64,000 nucleotides of DNA from Falsiroseomonas stagni DSM 19981 (GTDB lineage: Bacteria > Pseudomonadota > Alphaproteobacteria > Acetobacterales > Acetobacteraceae), in NCBI RefSeq assembly GCF_900114315.1, contig NZ_FOSQ01000005.1:124001-188000 (forward strand), in the 5' to 3' direction. The position numbers were made by a program, and so were the translations under genes. The stretch's first letter is position 1, and each line of letters starts with the position of its first letter. Positions 40,008 to 48,406 of the stretch are shown here, one piece after another. Under the pieces are notes generated by a model. That model searched no databases and was not told where the DNA came from. It saw only the letters and a program-made list of their open reading frames with translations.

Positions 40008-41545
40008 TGGCGCATGCAGCATTCGCGGCAGCGACGGTCGCGGCGCAGGGCGTGGCGGCGCTGCTGGGCGGCAGAGTCGGCAGCGTGGTGGATGGCCAGG
40101 TCGTCGAAGGGCAGGGCGCGCCCCTGATGCTCGATGACCCCGCCACGGGGTTGCCGCTGCTGGGCTACCGGGATGCGGGCACGGCCGTGGCGCGGGAGGC
40201 CGCCGCCGGGGCGGCCCGGGCGCAGCGGGCATGGATCGCGCTGACGGCCGCGGAGCGCGGGCGCAGGCTGTGGGCGCTGGGTGCCGCCATCCGGGCGGAG
40301 GCCGAGGCGCTGGCCCTGCTGGAATGCGCCAATACCGGCAAACCGCTGCGGGATTGCCGGGGTGAGGTCGCGCGCGTGGCCGAGATGGCGGAATACTGGG
40401 CGGGCTGGTGCGACAAGGTCGAGGGCCGCGTCGTCTCCGTCCCCTCCGGCCATTTCGTCACGGTGCGGCGGGAGCCGATGGGGGTGGTGCTGGCCATCAC
40501 GCCCTGGAACGCGCCGCTGTTCACCGCGGGGTGGAACGTGCTGCCGGCGCTGGCGGCGGGCAATGCGGTGGTGCTGAAGCCCAGCGAGTACACGCCGCTG
40601 ACCTCCGCCGCCTTCGGGCTGCTCGCCGCGCGCGCCGGGCTGCCCGTGGGGTTGGTGCAGGTGGTGGCCGGCGCGGGGGCGACGAGCGGGGAGGCGCTGC
40701 TCGCGGCGCCGGAGGTCGCGATGGTGACCTTCGTCGGCGGCGCGGTGAGTGGCACGCGGATCGCCGGTGCCTGCGCCGCGCGCATGATCCCCTGCGTGAT
40801 GGAACTGGGCGGCAAGTCCGCCAACATCGTCTTTGCCGATGCGGATCTTCCGGCGGCGGTGCAGGGGGCGCAGCAGGCGATCTTCGCCGGCAGCGGGCAA
40901 TCCTGCGTCGCGGGGTCGCGGTTGCTGGTGCAGCGGTCCATCCATGACCGCTTCGTGGAGATGCTGGCGGAAGCTTCCTCCCGCATCCGGCTGGGTGATC
41001 CGCTGGATGCCGGGACGGAGGCCGGGCCGGTGTGCAACGCGCGGCAGTTCGAGCATGTTCGGGCGCTGGTCTCGGCCGGGGCGGCGGAGGGGGCGGATGT
41101 CTTCACCGCGCCGCGCGGCCGCACGCTGCCCGAGGCGGGCTTCTGGGTGCCGCCCACGATCATCGCGGGCGTCACCAACGCCGCGCGGGTGGCGCAGGAG
41201 GAAATCTTCGGCCCGGTCGTCGCGGCCATCCCGTTCGAGGACGAGGCGGAGGCGATCGCCATCGCCAACGCCACGCCCTTCGGCCTGGCGGGCGCGGCCT
41301 GGACGAGCGATGTGGGCCGGGCGCACCGCGTGGCGGCGGCGGTGCGGGCGGGGACGTTCTGGATCAACGGCTACCGGACCATCCATGTCAGCGTGCCCTT
41401 CGGCGGCTTCGGGGCGAGCGGCCATGGCAGGTCGTCGGGGCAGGAGGCGCTGATGGCCTATACCCAGGCGAAGGCGGTGTGGGTGGAGACTGCGGCGGTG
41501 CCGGCGCTGGGGTTCGGGCATCGCCCGGCGGGCGTGGGGGGATAG
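40007..41545 (+). CDS. Aldehyde dehydrogenase family protein
   Basis: A 512-residue NAD(P)-dependent dehydrogenase. The general base Glu266 is in MELGGKSANIVF and the catalytic Cys300 in GQSCVAGSRLL. ITPWNAPLFTAGW and LKPSEYTPLTSA bind cofactor, and EEIFGPVVAAIPF is near the C-terminal third. These features fit the betaine/lactaldehyde/hydroxymuconic semialdehyde groups. The ATG at 40007 overlaps the stop of the gene before by one base; a GTG one codon earlier is possible. The last codons and the stop fall in a 22-bp tandem repeat. Confidence 0.95.
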   Translation: MAHAAFAAATVAAQGVAALLGGRVGSVVDGQVVEGQGAPLMLDDPATGLPLLGYRDAGTAVAREAAAGAARAQRAWIALTAAERGRRLWALGAAIRAEAEALALLECANTGKPLRDCRGEVARVAEMAEYWAGWCDKVEGRVVSVPSGHFVTVRREPMGVVLAITPWNAPLFTAGWNVLPALAAGNAVVLKPSEYTPLTSAAFGLLAARAGLPVGLVQVVAGAGATSGEALLAAPEVAMVTFVGGAVSGTRIAGACAARMIPCVMELGGKSANIVFADADLPAAVQGAQQAIFAGSGQSCVAGSRLLVQRSIHDRFVEMLAEASSRIRLGDPLDAGTEAGPVCNARQFEHVRALVSAGAAEGADVFTAPRGRTLPEAGFWVPPTIIAGVTNAARVAQEEIFGPVVAAIPFEDEAEAIAIANATPFGLAGAAWTSDVGRAHRVAAAVRAGTFWINGYRTIHVSVPFGGFGASGHGRSSGQEALMAYTQAKAVWVETAAVPALGFGHRPAGVGG

Positions 41546-41627
41546 ACCGGCGGGCGTGGGGGGATAGACCGGCGGGCGTGGGGGGATAGACCGGCGGGCG
41601 TGGGGGGATAGACCGGCGGGCGTGGGG
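41526..41627 (+). repeat. 22-bp tandem repeat carrying the aldehyde dehydrogenase stop codon
   Basis: Four identical 22-bp units (CGGCGGGCGTGGGGGGATAG plus AC) occupy 41526-41547, 41548-41569, 41570-41591 and 41592-41613, with a 14-base partial unit to 41627. Unit 1 encodes the last residues (P-A-G-V-G-G) and the TAG. Each unit contains GGGCGTGGGGGG, so the array may form G-rich structures. Confidence 0.92.
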
Positions 41628-41742
41628 CGGGGGTTGTTGCCTATCCCCTTGCATCCGGCCCGGTAACTCTGTTCCTTACGCGGCATCCAAGGGTGGCCCG
41701 CATTCGCGGGCCGCCAGCCATGCCGGGGGGCACCGAGGAACC

Positions 41743-43344
41743 ATGAAGCGTCGCCAAATCCTGTCCGGGGCCGGTGCGGCCCTGGGTGCATCCATGGTGG
41801 GCGTGCCCGCCCTCGGCCAGGGCACCAGCGGGGCATCGCGCCTGCTGAAGTTCATCCCGCAGGCGGACCTCGCCGTGCTGGACCCGATCCTGACCACGGC
41901 CTACGTGACGCGTCACCACGGCTACATGATCTGGGACACGCTCTACGGCTTCGACCAGGACTACAAGCCGCAGCCGCAGATGGTGCAGGGCCATGTCGTC
42001 GAGGATGACGGCAAGCGCGTGACCATGACGCTGCGCGATGGCTTGCGCTGGCATGATGGCGAACCCGTCCGCGCGCGGGATTGCGTGGCCTCCATCCGCC
42101 GCTGGGGCGCGCGGGATGCGCTGGGGCAGGTGTTGCTGTCCGTGACGGATGAGCTTTCGGCGCCGGACGACAAGACCATCCTGTTCCGGCTGAGGCGGCC
42201 CTTCCCGCTGATGTTCGAGGCGCTGGGCAAGCCCTCCACCCCCGTTGCCTTCATGATGCCGGAACGCCTGGCGAGCCAGGACCCCAACACGCCGCTGCGC
42301 GGCGACCTGATCGGCAGCGGCCCCTTCCGCTTCGCCGCCAGCGAACGCGTGCCGGGCGCGCGCATCGTCTACACGCGCTTCGATGGGTATGTGCCGCGCA
42401 GCGAGGGCACGCCGACCTGGACCGCGGGGCCGAAGCGCACCTTCCTCGACCGCGTAGAATGGCACGTGATGCCGGACCCGGCGACGGCATCGGGCGCGCT
42501 GCAGAACGGCGAGATGGATTGGTGGGAACAGCCGACGGGCGACCTGCAGCCGGTGCTGCGCCGCAACCGCAACGTGGTGCTGGAAATCCCGGACCCCACG
42601 GGGCTGATGGCGGTGGCGCGCTTCAATCACCTGCATGCGCCGTTCGACAAGCCGGCGGTGCGGCGCGCGCTGCTGGGTGCCATCAACCAGGCGGATTTCA
42701 TGACCGCCGTGATCGGCACGGATCGCAGCCTGTGGCGGGAGAATATCGGCTTCTTCCCGCCGGGCACGCCGCTCGCCTCCGATGTGGGGCTGGATGCGCT
42801 GACCACCCCGCGTGACATGGACAAGGTGCGGCGTGACCTGGCGGCCGCCGGCTACAACGGCGAACGGGTGACGCTGATCGCGGCGTCCGACTTCCCGTCG
42901 CTGAACGCGCTGGCGCAGGTGACGAACGACATGCTGCGGCGCGCCGGCATGAATGTGGACTACGTCGCGACCGACTGGGGCACGGTGGTGCAGCGGCGCG
43001 CGAGCCGCGAGGCGCCGGAGCGCGGCGGCTGGAGCATGTTCTGCACCTTCTGGGCTGGCGTGGACATGTTCAACCCCGGCGTGCACCAGAGCCTGCGTGG
43101 CCATGGCCAGGCCGCCTGGTTCGGCTGGCCGACCATCCCGCGGATCGAGGAACTGCGCACCGCCTGGTTCGATGCGCCGGACCTGGCGGCGCAGCAGGCG
43201 ATCGCGCGGCAGATCCAGGAAGTGGCCTTCCAGGAAGTACCCTATCTGCCGCTCGGCCAGTATTTCCAGGCGACGGCGTACCGCCGCGGCATCAGTGGCG
43301 TGCTCAAGGGCCTGCCGTTGTTCTGGAACGTGCAGAAATCCTGA
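41743..43344 (+). CDS. ABC transporter substrate-binding protein, family 5, copy 1
   Basis: A 533-residue periplasmic peptide/nickel-type binding protein (SBP_bac_5, DppA-like). A Tat-type signal (KRRQILSGAGAALGASMVGV) ends at ALG-Q. The mature start LLKFIPQADLAVLDPILTT and the motifs DGLRWHDGEPVRARDCVASI and SGPFRFAASE are family hallmarks. It is first of five paralogues leading to a Dpp-type transporter. A 198-base upstream region with a repeat array and a 7-bp hairpin (41695-41712) probably holds the promoter. The ligand is unknown; family members bind oligopeptides, glutathione, opines or sugars. Confidence 0.94.
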   Translation: MKRRQILSGAGAALGASMVGVPALGQGTSGASRLLKFIPQADLAVLDPILTTAYVTRHHGYMIWDTLYGFDQDYKPQPQMVQGHVVEDDGKRVTMTLRDGLRWHDGEPVRARDCVASIRRWGARDALGQVLLSVTDELSAPDDKTILFRLRRPFPLMFEALGKPSTPVAFMMPERLASQDPNTPLRGDLIGSGPFRFAASERVPGARIVYTRFDGYVPRSEGTPTWTAGPKRTFLDRVEWHVMPDPATASGALQNGEMDWWEQPTGDLQPVLRRNRNVVLEIPDPTGLMAVARFNHLHAPFDKPAVRRALLGAINQADFMTAVIGTDRSLWRENIGFFPPGTPLASDVGLDALTTPRDMDKVRRDLAAAGYNGERVTLIAASDFPSLNALAQVTNDMLRRAGMNVDYVATDWGTVVQRRASREAPERGGWSMFCTFWAGVDMFNPGVHQSLRGHGQAAWFGWPTIPRIEELRTAWFDAPDLAAQQAIARQIQEVAFQEVPYLPLGQYFQATAYRRGISGVLKGLPLFWNVQKS

Positions 43345-43352
43345 GCAGAAGG

Positions 43353-43406
43353 GGCGCGGGGGGAGCGATCTCCCCGCGCCTTCCCGCTTGCGGGATCGGC
43401 GATCCC
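43353..43406 (+). terminator. Hairpin cluster between binding-protein genes 1 and 2
   Basis: A large imperfect stem (GGCGCGGGG / CCCCGCGCC plus inner pairs, 43353-43380) is followed by CCCGC-TT-GCGGG (43383-43394) and GGGATC-GGC-GATCCC (43392-43406); the last two share bases and so are alternatives. This may limit read-through or stabilise the copy 1 transcript. Confidence 0.6.
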
Positions 43407-43449
43407 CTGTTCTCATCCCCTGCGACAGGGTGATCGGGAGAATGAGGGA

Positions 43450-45042
43450 ATGCATCGCAGGAACCTGCTGAAGGCAGGCGCCGCCGTGGCCGCGGCATCG
43501 TCGCTGAGCCACGCCGCCATCGCACAGCCCGCGCAGAACCGTGTGCTGAAGATGGTGCCGCAGGCGAACCTCACGAGCCTGGATCCCATCTGGACCACGG
43601 CCAACATCACCCGCAACCACGGCTACATGGTCTACGACACGCTCTACGGCATGGATGCGGATTTCCGCCCCCAGCCGCAGATGGCGGAGGGGGCCGTGAC
43701 CAGCGACGGTGGCCTGCGCGTCACCATCACCATCCGCGCCGGCATGAAGTTCCATGACGGGGAGACGGTGCGCGCGGCGGATTGCGTCGCATCGCTGGCG
43801 CGCTGGATGAAGCGGAGCCCGATCGGGCAGAAGCTGGAAACCTTCGTCGATGCGGTGGAGGCGTCCGGCGACCGGCAGATCGTCTTCCGGCTGAAGCGTC
43901 CCTTCCCCATGCTGACCGCGGCGTTGGCGCAGGTGTCCAACAGCCCGGCCTTCATCATGCCGGAGCGCATCGCGCGCACCGATCCCTTCCAGCAGATCCG
44001 GGAGACGATCGGCAGCGGCCCCTTCCGCTTCGTGCCGGCGGAGTTCAACTCCGGCAGCCTCGCGGTCTATTCCCGCTTCGCCGACTACAGCCCGACGCCG
44101 ACGGGCCGGACCAGCCTGACGGCGGGGCCGAAGGTGGCGCATTTCGACCGCGTCGAGTGGCACATCATCACCGATGCCTCGACCGCCGCCGCCGCGCTGC
44201 AGACCGGCGAGATCGACTGGTACGAACAGCCGCCGCCCGAGATCCAGATGCTGCTGCGGCGGAATCGCAACGTGGTGATCGAGGCCGTGGACCCGCTGCC
44301 GCTGATCGGCATCCTGCGCTTCAATCACCTGCATCCACCCTTCAACGACAAGAGGATGCGCCAGGCGCTGCTGCCCGCGATCGTGCAGTCCGACTTCATG
44401 AGCGCGGTCGTGGGCCCGGACCCGTCGCTGTTCATGGAGAATGTGGGCGTCTTCACGCCCGGCACGCCGCTGGCGAATGATGCGGGGCTGGAGGCGTTGA
44501 AGAGCCCGCGCAGCGTGGAACGCGCGCGGGCGCTGATGCGCGAGGCCGGCTACACGAACCAGCTCACGCGCCTGATCGGGCCGACCGACATCCTGGCGCC
44601 ATCGGCGATGACGCAGGTGGGGGCGGATCTGCTTCGCCGCCTCGGCTTCAACGCCGACAATGCCTTCAGCGACTGGGGCACGACGGTCACGCGGCGGACA
44701 TCGCGGGAGCCGGTGGAGCGGGGCGGGTGGAGCATGCTGTTCACCAGCTTCTCCTCCTTCGACTTCGTCGATCCCAGCGCGCATTTCCCGCTGCGCGGCA
44801 ACGGCACGAATGCCTGGCCGGGCTGGCCGAACATGCCGCGGCTGGAGGAGTTGCGCGACGAATGGTTCGTGGCGCCGGACCTCGATGCGCAGAAGCGGAT
44901 CGCGCGCGAATTGCAGACGGTGGCGATGGACGAACTGCCCTACATCCCCGTCGGCGCCTACATGTCCATGACCGCGCATCGGCGGAACCTGGCGGATCGG
45001 GTGAAGGGCATGGCGCTGTTCTGGGGGCTCCGACGCACCTGA
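43450..45042 (+). CDS. ABC transporter substrate-binding protein, family 5, copy 2
   Basis: A 530-residue secreted protein with a Tat-type signal (HRRNLLKAGAAVAAASSLS). The mature part begins VLKMVPQANLTSLDPIWTTANI and has RAGMKFHDGETVRAADCVASL, SGPFRFVPAEF and RLEELRDEWFVAPDLDAQKRIA. It aligns along its whole length with copies 1, 3, 4 and 5. The ligand-pocket stretch differs (EIDWYEQPPPEIQ here, against a WWE in the others), so specificity probably differs. The intergenic gap to copy 1 is 105 bases with hairpins. Confidence 0.94.
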   Translation: MHRRNLLKAGAAVAAASSLSHAAIAQPAQNRVLKMVPQANLTSLDPIWTTANITRNHGYMVYDTLYGMDADFRPQPQMAEGAVTSDGGLRVTITIRAGMKFHDGETVRAADCVASLARWMKRSPIGQKLETFVDAVEASGDRQIVFRLKRPFPMLTAALAQVSNSPAFIMPERIARTDPFQQIRETIGSGPFRFVPAEFNSGSLAVYSRFADYSPTPTGRTSLTAGPKVAHFDRVEWHIITDASTAAAALQTGEIDWYEQPPPEIQMLLRRNRNVVIEAVDPLPLIGILRFNHLHPPFNDKRMRQALLPAIVQSDFMSAVVGPDPSLFMENVGVFTPGTPLANDAGLEALKSPRSVERARALMREAGYTNQLTRLIGPTDILAPSAMTQVGADLLRRLGFNADNAFSDWGTTVTRRTSREPVERGGWSMLFTSFSSFDFVDPSAHFPLRGNGTNAWPGWPNMPRLEELRDEWFVAPDLDAQKRIARELQTVAMDELPYIPVGAYMSMTAHRRNLADRVKGMALFWGLRRT

Positions 45043-45082
45043 GCGTGGCTGGCGTGACGGCTTTGGCACGAGGGAGGCGGCG

Positions 45083-46663
45083 ATGATCGGCAGGCGTGGA
45101 TTGATGGCGGCGACGGCCGCTGGCTTGGCGATGCCGAGCGTGGTGAGCGCGCAGGGAGGGGCCGCGCGGACGCTGCGCGTGATCCCGCAGGCGAACCTCA
45201 CCTCGCTCGATCCCGTCTGGACCACCGCGGTGGTCACGCGGAACAACGCCTTCATGATCTACGACCAGATCTGCGCCCAGGATTCCAAGGGCGAGATCAG
45301 GCCGCAGATGGCGGAAGGATGGGAGGTGGCCGATGGCGGCCTCAGCGTCACCTTCACGCTGCGGACCGGGCTGCTGTTCCATGATGGGGAAAGGGTGACG
45401 GCGCGGGACTGCGTCGCCTCCATCGATCGCTGGTCGAAGCGCGATCCCTTCATGCAGGTGCTGCAGCCCTCGGTCGCGGAGGTCACGGCGCTGGATGACC
45501 GACGCTTCCGCTTCCGCCTGCACCGGCCGGTGCCGCTGCTGCTGGCCGCACTCGGCCAGACGCAATTCCCCTGCTTCATCATGCCGGAACGCATCGCGCG
45601 CACGGATGCCTTCACCCAGATCCGGGAGGCCGTGGGCAGCGGTCCCTTCCGGTTCCTGCCGAATGAGTGGAACCCAGGCCAGCGATCGGTGTGGGCGAAG
45701 CATGAGGGCTATGTGCCGCGGCAGGAGGCGGTGGATGGGCTCGCGGGTGGGCGCGTGCCGCGGATCGACCGCGTGGAGTGGACCGTCATCACGGACCCCG
45801 CCACCAGCGCCAATGCGATGATGCTGGGGGAACAGGATTACTGGGAATACCCGCTGCACGACCTGCTGGGCCTGATGCGGCGGAACCGCGAACTGGTCGT
45901 GGAACAGCGGCTGATGGACGGGACCTACGGCATCGCGCGCTTCAACACGCTGCACCCGCCCTTCAACAACCCTGCCATCCGCCGCGCCGTCGCCATGGCG
46001 CTGGACCAGCGGGACTACCTGACCTCCGTCGCGGGTGCCGATCCCGCGGGCTGGGGCGTGTGCGAGGGCGTCTTCACCTGCGACACGCCGATGGCGAATG
46101 ACGCGGGCAGCGAGATCCTGCGCACGCGCAACATCGACCGCGCCAAGGCCGCACTCGCGGCCGCTGGCTATAATGGCGAGAAGGTCGTGCTGATCGCGCC
46201 CGGCGACTATCCGCAGATCAACACATTGTCGCTGGTGACGGCGGATCTGCTGAAGCGGCTCGGCATGAACCTGGAACTGGTGGCGGCCGACTGGGGCACG
46301 CTGATCCAGCGGCGAACGAGCAAGGAACCGGTGGAGCGGGGCGGCTGGAGCATCATCCACACCACGTCGTCCGGCCAGTCGCTGACCCTGCCGGTGACGC
46401 ATCTGTTCCTGCGGGCGAATGGCCCGAATGCCTGGTTCGGCTGGCCGGATGATACGGAGATCGAGCGGCTTCGCGCGGAATGGGTCGCGGCCGCCACGCC
46501 GGCGGAGCATCGGCGGATCGCGGAGGCGCTGAACAGGCGCGCGATGGAGACGATGCACTACCTGCCGCTGGGCTATTACTGGCAGCCCAGCGTCTGGCGC
46601 CGCAACGTCACCGGCGTGTTCCGCGCGCCGGCGACCGTGTTCTGGAATATGGGGAAGGCGTGA
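45083..46663 (+). CDS. ABC transporter substrate-binding protein, family 5, copy 3
   Basis: A 526-residue secreted binding protein. The signal is GRRGLMAATAAGLAMPSVVSAQ. Mature motifs: RTLRVIPQANLTSLDPVWTTAV, RTGLLFHDGERVTARDCVASI, SGPFRFLPNEW, and LGEQDYWEYPLHDL, which replaces the Q-N-G-E-x-D-W-W-E tract of the others and argues for another ligand. The upstream gap is 40 bases; the downstream gene overlaps by one base (TGATG), so copies 3 and 4 are translated together. Confidence 0.94.
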   Translation: MIGRRGLMAATAAGLAMPSVVSAQGGAARTLRVIPQANLTSLDPVWTTAVVTRNNAFMIYDQICAQDSKGEIRPQMAEGWEVADGGLSVTFTLRTGLLFHDGERVTARDCVASIDRWSKRDPFMQVLQPSVAEVTALDDRRFRFRLHRPVPLLLAALGQTQFPCFIMPERIARTDAFTQIREAVGSGPFRFLPNEWNPGQRSVWAKHEGYVPRQEAVDGLAGGRVPRIDRVEWTVITDPATSANAMMLGEQDYWEYPLHDLLGLMRRNRELVVEQRLMDGTYGIARFNTLHPPFNNPAIRRAVAMALDQRDYLTSVAGADPAGWGVCEGVFTCDTPMANDAGSEILRTRNIDRAKAALAAAGYNGEKVVLIAPGDYPQINTLSLVTADLLKRLGMNLELVAADWGTLIQRRTSKEPVERGGWSIIHTTSSGQSLTLPVTHLFLRANGPNAWFGWPDDTEIERLRAEWVAAATPAEHRRIAEALNRRAMETMHYLPLGYYWQPSVWRRNVTGVFRAPATVFWNMGKA

Positions 46664-48258
46664 TGGCCATAATGAAGGTTTCTCGTCGTTCGGCGCTGCT
46701 GCTCGCGGGGGGCGCGCTGGCAGCGCCGCGGATCGCGGATGCGCAGGCGAATGCGCGCACGCTGCGCTTCGTGCCGCAGGCCAACCTCTCCAACATCGAT
46801 CCCGTCTGGTCCACAGCCGTCGTGGTGCGCAACCACGGGCTTATGATCTACGACACGCTCTACGGGCTTGGCGCCGATTTCCGGCCGCGGCCGCAGATGG
46901 CGGCGGGGCATGAAATCACCGAGGAAGGCCGGCGCTGGACCATCACGCTGCGGCCGGGCCTGCGCTTCCATGACGGCGCGCCCGTCACCGCGCGGGATTG
47001 CGTCGCTTCCATTCAGCGCTGGGCGAAGCGGGATGTGCTGGGGCAGCGACTCGACGGGCTGATGGACGGGATCGCGGCGCTGGATGATTCGCGCTTCGAG
47101 ATCCGGCTGAAGAAGGCCTGGCCGGGCCTTGCCTTCGCGCTGGGCAAGCCATCCGCCAACATCTGCGCCATCATGCCTGAACGCGTGGCACGGACCGATC
47201 CCTTCACGCAGATCACGGACTACACCGGCAGCGGGCCCTTCCGCTTCCGCCAGGACCTGTTCCGCCCCGGCGACCGCATGATCTATGAGCGCTTCGCCGG
47301 CTATGCACCGCGGAGCGAGCCCGCGGATTTCCTCGCCGGTGGGAAGCAGGTCCATTTCGACCGGGTCGAGTGGATCGTCATGCCCGATCCCTCCACCGCC
47401 AGCGCCGCGTTGCAGAACAACGAGGTGGATTGGTGGGAAACGCCGCTGCCGGACCTGCTGCCGCTGCTGCGGCGGAACCGGGAGATCCAGACGGATCTGG
47501 TGAACACCGCCGGCAACCTGGGCGTGCTGCGTTTCAACTTCCTGCAGCCGCCCTTCGACAATCCCGCGATCCGCCGCGCCGTCCTGCCGGCCGTGGACCA
47601 GCGCGCCTTCATGAACGCGGCGATCGGGACGGACCCCGCCCTATCCACCATCCCTGCCGGCGTCTTCACGCCCGGCACGCCGCTGGCGAATGACGAGGGG
47701 CTCTCCGTCCTGTCCGGGCCGCGAGACCTGGAAGCCGCGCGAAGGGCGCTGCGGGAGGCCGGGTATCGCGGGGAGCGCGTCGTGCTGCTGTCCGCGACGG
47801 ACCTGCCGGTGCTGCAGAACCTGGCGGAGGTTGCGGCCGACATGCTGCGGCGAATCGGCTTCAACGTCGACCTCCAGGCGATGGATTGGGGCACGCATAT
47901 CCAGCGGCGCACCAATCGCGGGCCGGTCGATGCGGGCGGCTGGAGCGCCTTCTGCACGACCTGGGAGGGGCTCGATGTCTCCGTGCCCGGCAGCCACATG
48001 CCGATTCGCGGCAACGGCACCAATGCCTGGGCGGGATGGCCGACGCTGCCGCGGCTGGAGGAACTGCGCGAGGCGTGGTTCGAGGCCACGGACCTCGCGG
48101 CGGAACAGGCGATCGCGCGGGAGATCCAGCGCGTGACCTGGCAGGAAGTGCCGTTCATCCCGCTGGGCCAGGTGCTGCCATTGATGGCCTATCGCCGCAG
48201 CATCACGGGCGTGGTGAAGGGCGGGCCGGCGCTGTTCTGGGGCGTTCGCCGAGCCTAA
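46663..48258 (+). CDS. ABC transporter substrate-binding protein, family 5, copy 4
   Basis: A 531-residue secreted binding protein that starts at the ATG overlapping the copy 3 stop; an ATG three codons later is possible. The signal VSRRSALLLAGGALAAPRIADAQ is Tat-like. Mature motifs: RTLRFVPQANLSNIDPVWSTAV, RPGLRFHDGAPVTARDCVASI, SGPFRFRQDLF, NNEVDWWETPLPDL and GNGTNAWAGWP. Its N-terminal domain is very close to that of copy 5. About 150 bases with a GC-rich hairpin follow before copy 5. Confidence 0.94.
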   Translation: MAIMKVSRRSALLLAGGALAAPRIADAQANARTLRFVPQANLSNIDPVWSTAVVVRNHGLMIYDTLYGLGADFRPRPQMAAGHEITEEGRRWTITLRPGLRFHDGAPVTARDCVASIQRWAKRDVLGQRLDGLMDGIAALDDSRFEIRLKKAWPGLAFALGKPSANICAIMPERVARTDPFTQITDYTGSGPFRFRQDLFRPGDRMIYERFAGYAPRSEPADFLAGGKQVHFDRVEWIVMPDPSTASAALQNNEVDWWETPLPDLLPLLRRNREIQTDLVNTAGNLGVLRFNFLQPPFDNPAIRRAVLPAVDQRAFMNAAIGTDPALSTIPAGVFTPGTPLANDEGLSVLSGPRDLEAARRALREAGYRGERVVLLSATDLPVLQNLAEVAADMLRRIGFNVDLQAMDWGTHIQRRTNRGPVDAGGWSAFCTTWEGLDVSVPGSHMPIRGNGTNAWAGWPTLPRLEELREAWFEATDLAAEQAIAREIQRVTWQEVPFIPLGQVLPLMAYRRSITGVVKGGPALFWGVRRA

Positions 48259-48306
48259 GGCGCGGCTGGCACGGGATGTGCTGACAGGCTTGGTCGTAAC
48301 GCGTCT

Positions 48307-48328
48307 CCCCGCCGAGTCCCGGGCGGGG
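48307..48328 (+). terminator. Hairpin between binding-protein genes 4 and 5
   Basis: CCCCGCC at 48307-48313 pairs with GGCGGGG at 48322-48328 over an 8-base loop. The 148-base gap is the longest within the array, so a further promoter for copy 5 may lie between this hairpin and 48407; none could be assigned with confidence. Confidence 0.5.
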
Positions 48329-48406
48329 GGTGCTGGCGCGCAGCACAGGGATAAGGCAGTCTGCCCACAACAAGGGCGGCGAGCTCATAACAGGGGGTTG
48401 CTTCGA

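Noticed and set aside
41526-41627. CRISPR array
   Set aside because: The 22-bp units are directly adjacent with no spacers, overlap a gene end, and there are no cas genes.
41641-45255. A 1,204-codon open frame on the minus strand opposite the receptor genes
   Set aside because: It mirrors three well-supported family 5 receptor genes and has no recognisable motif.
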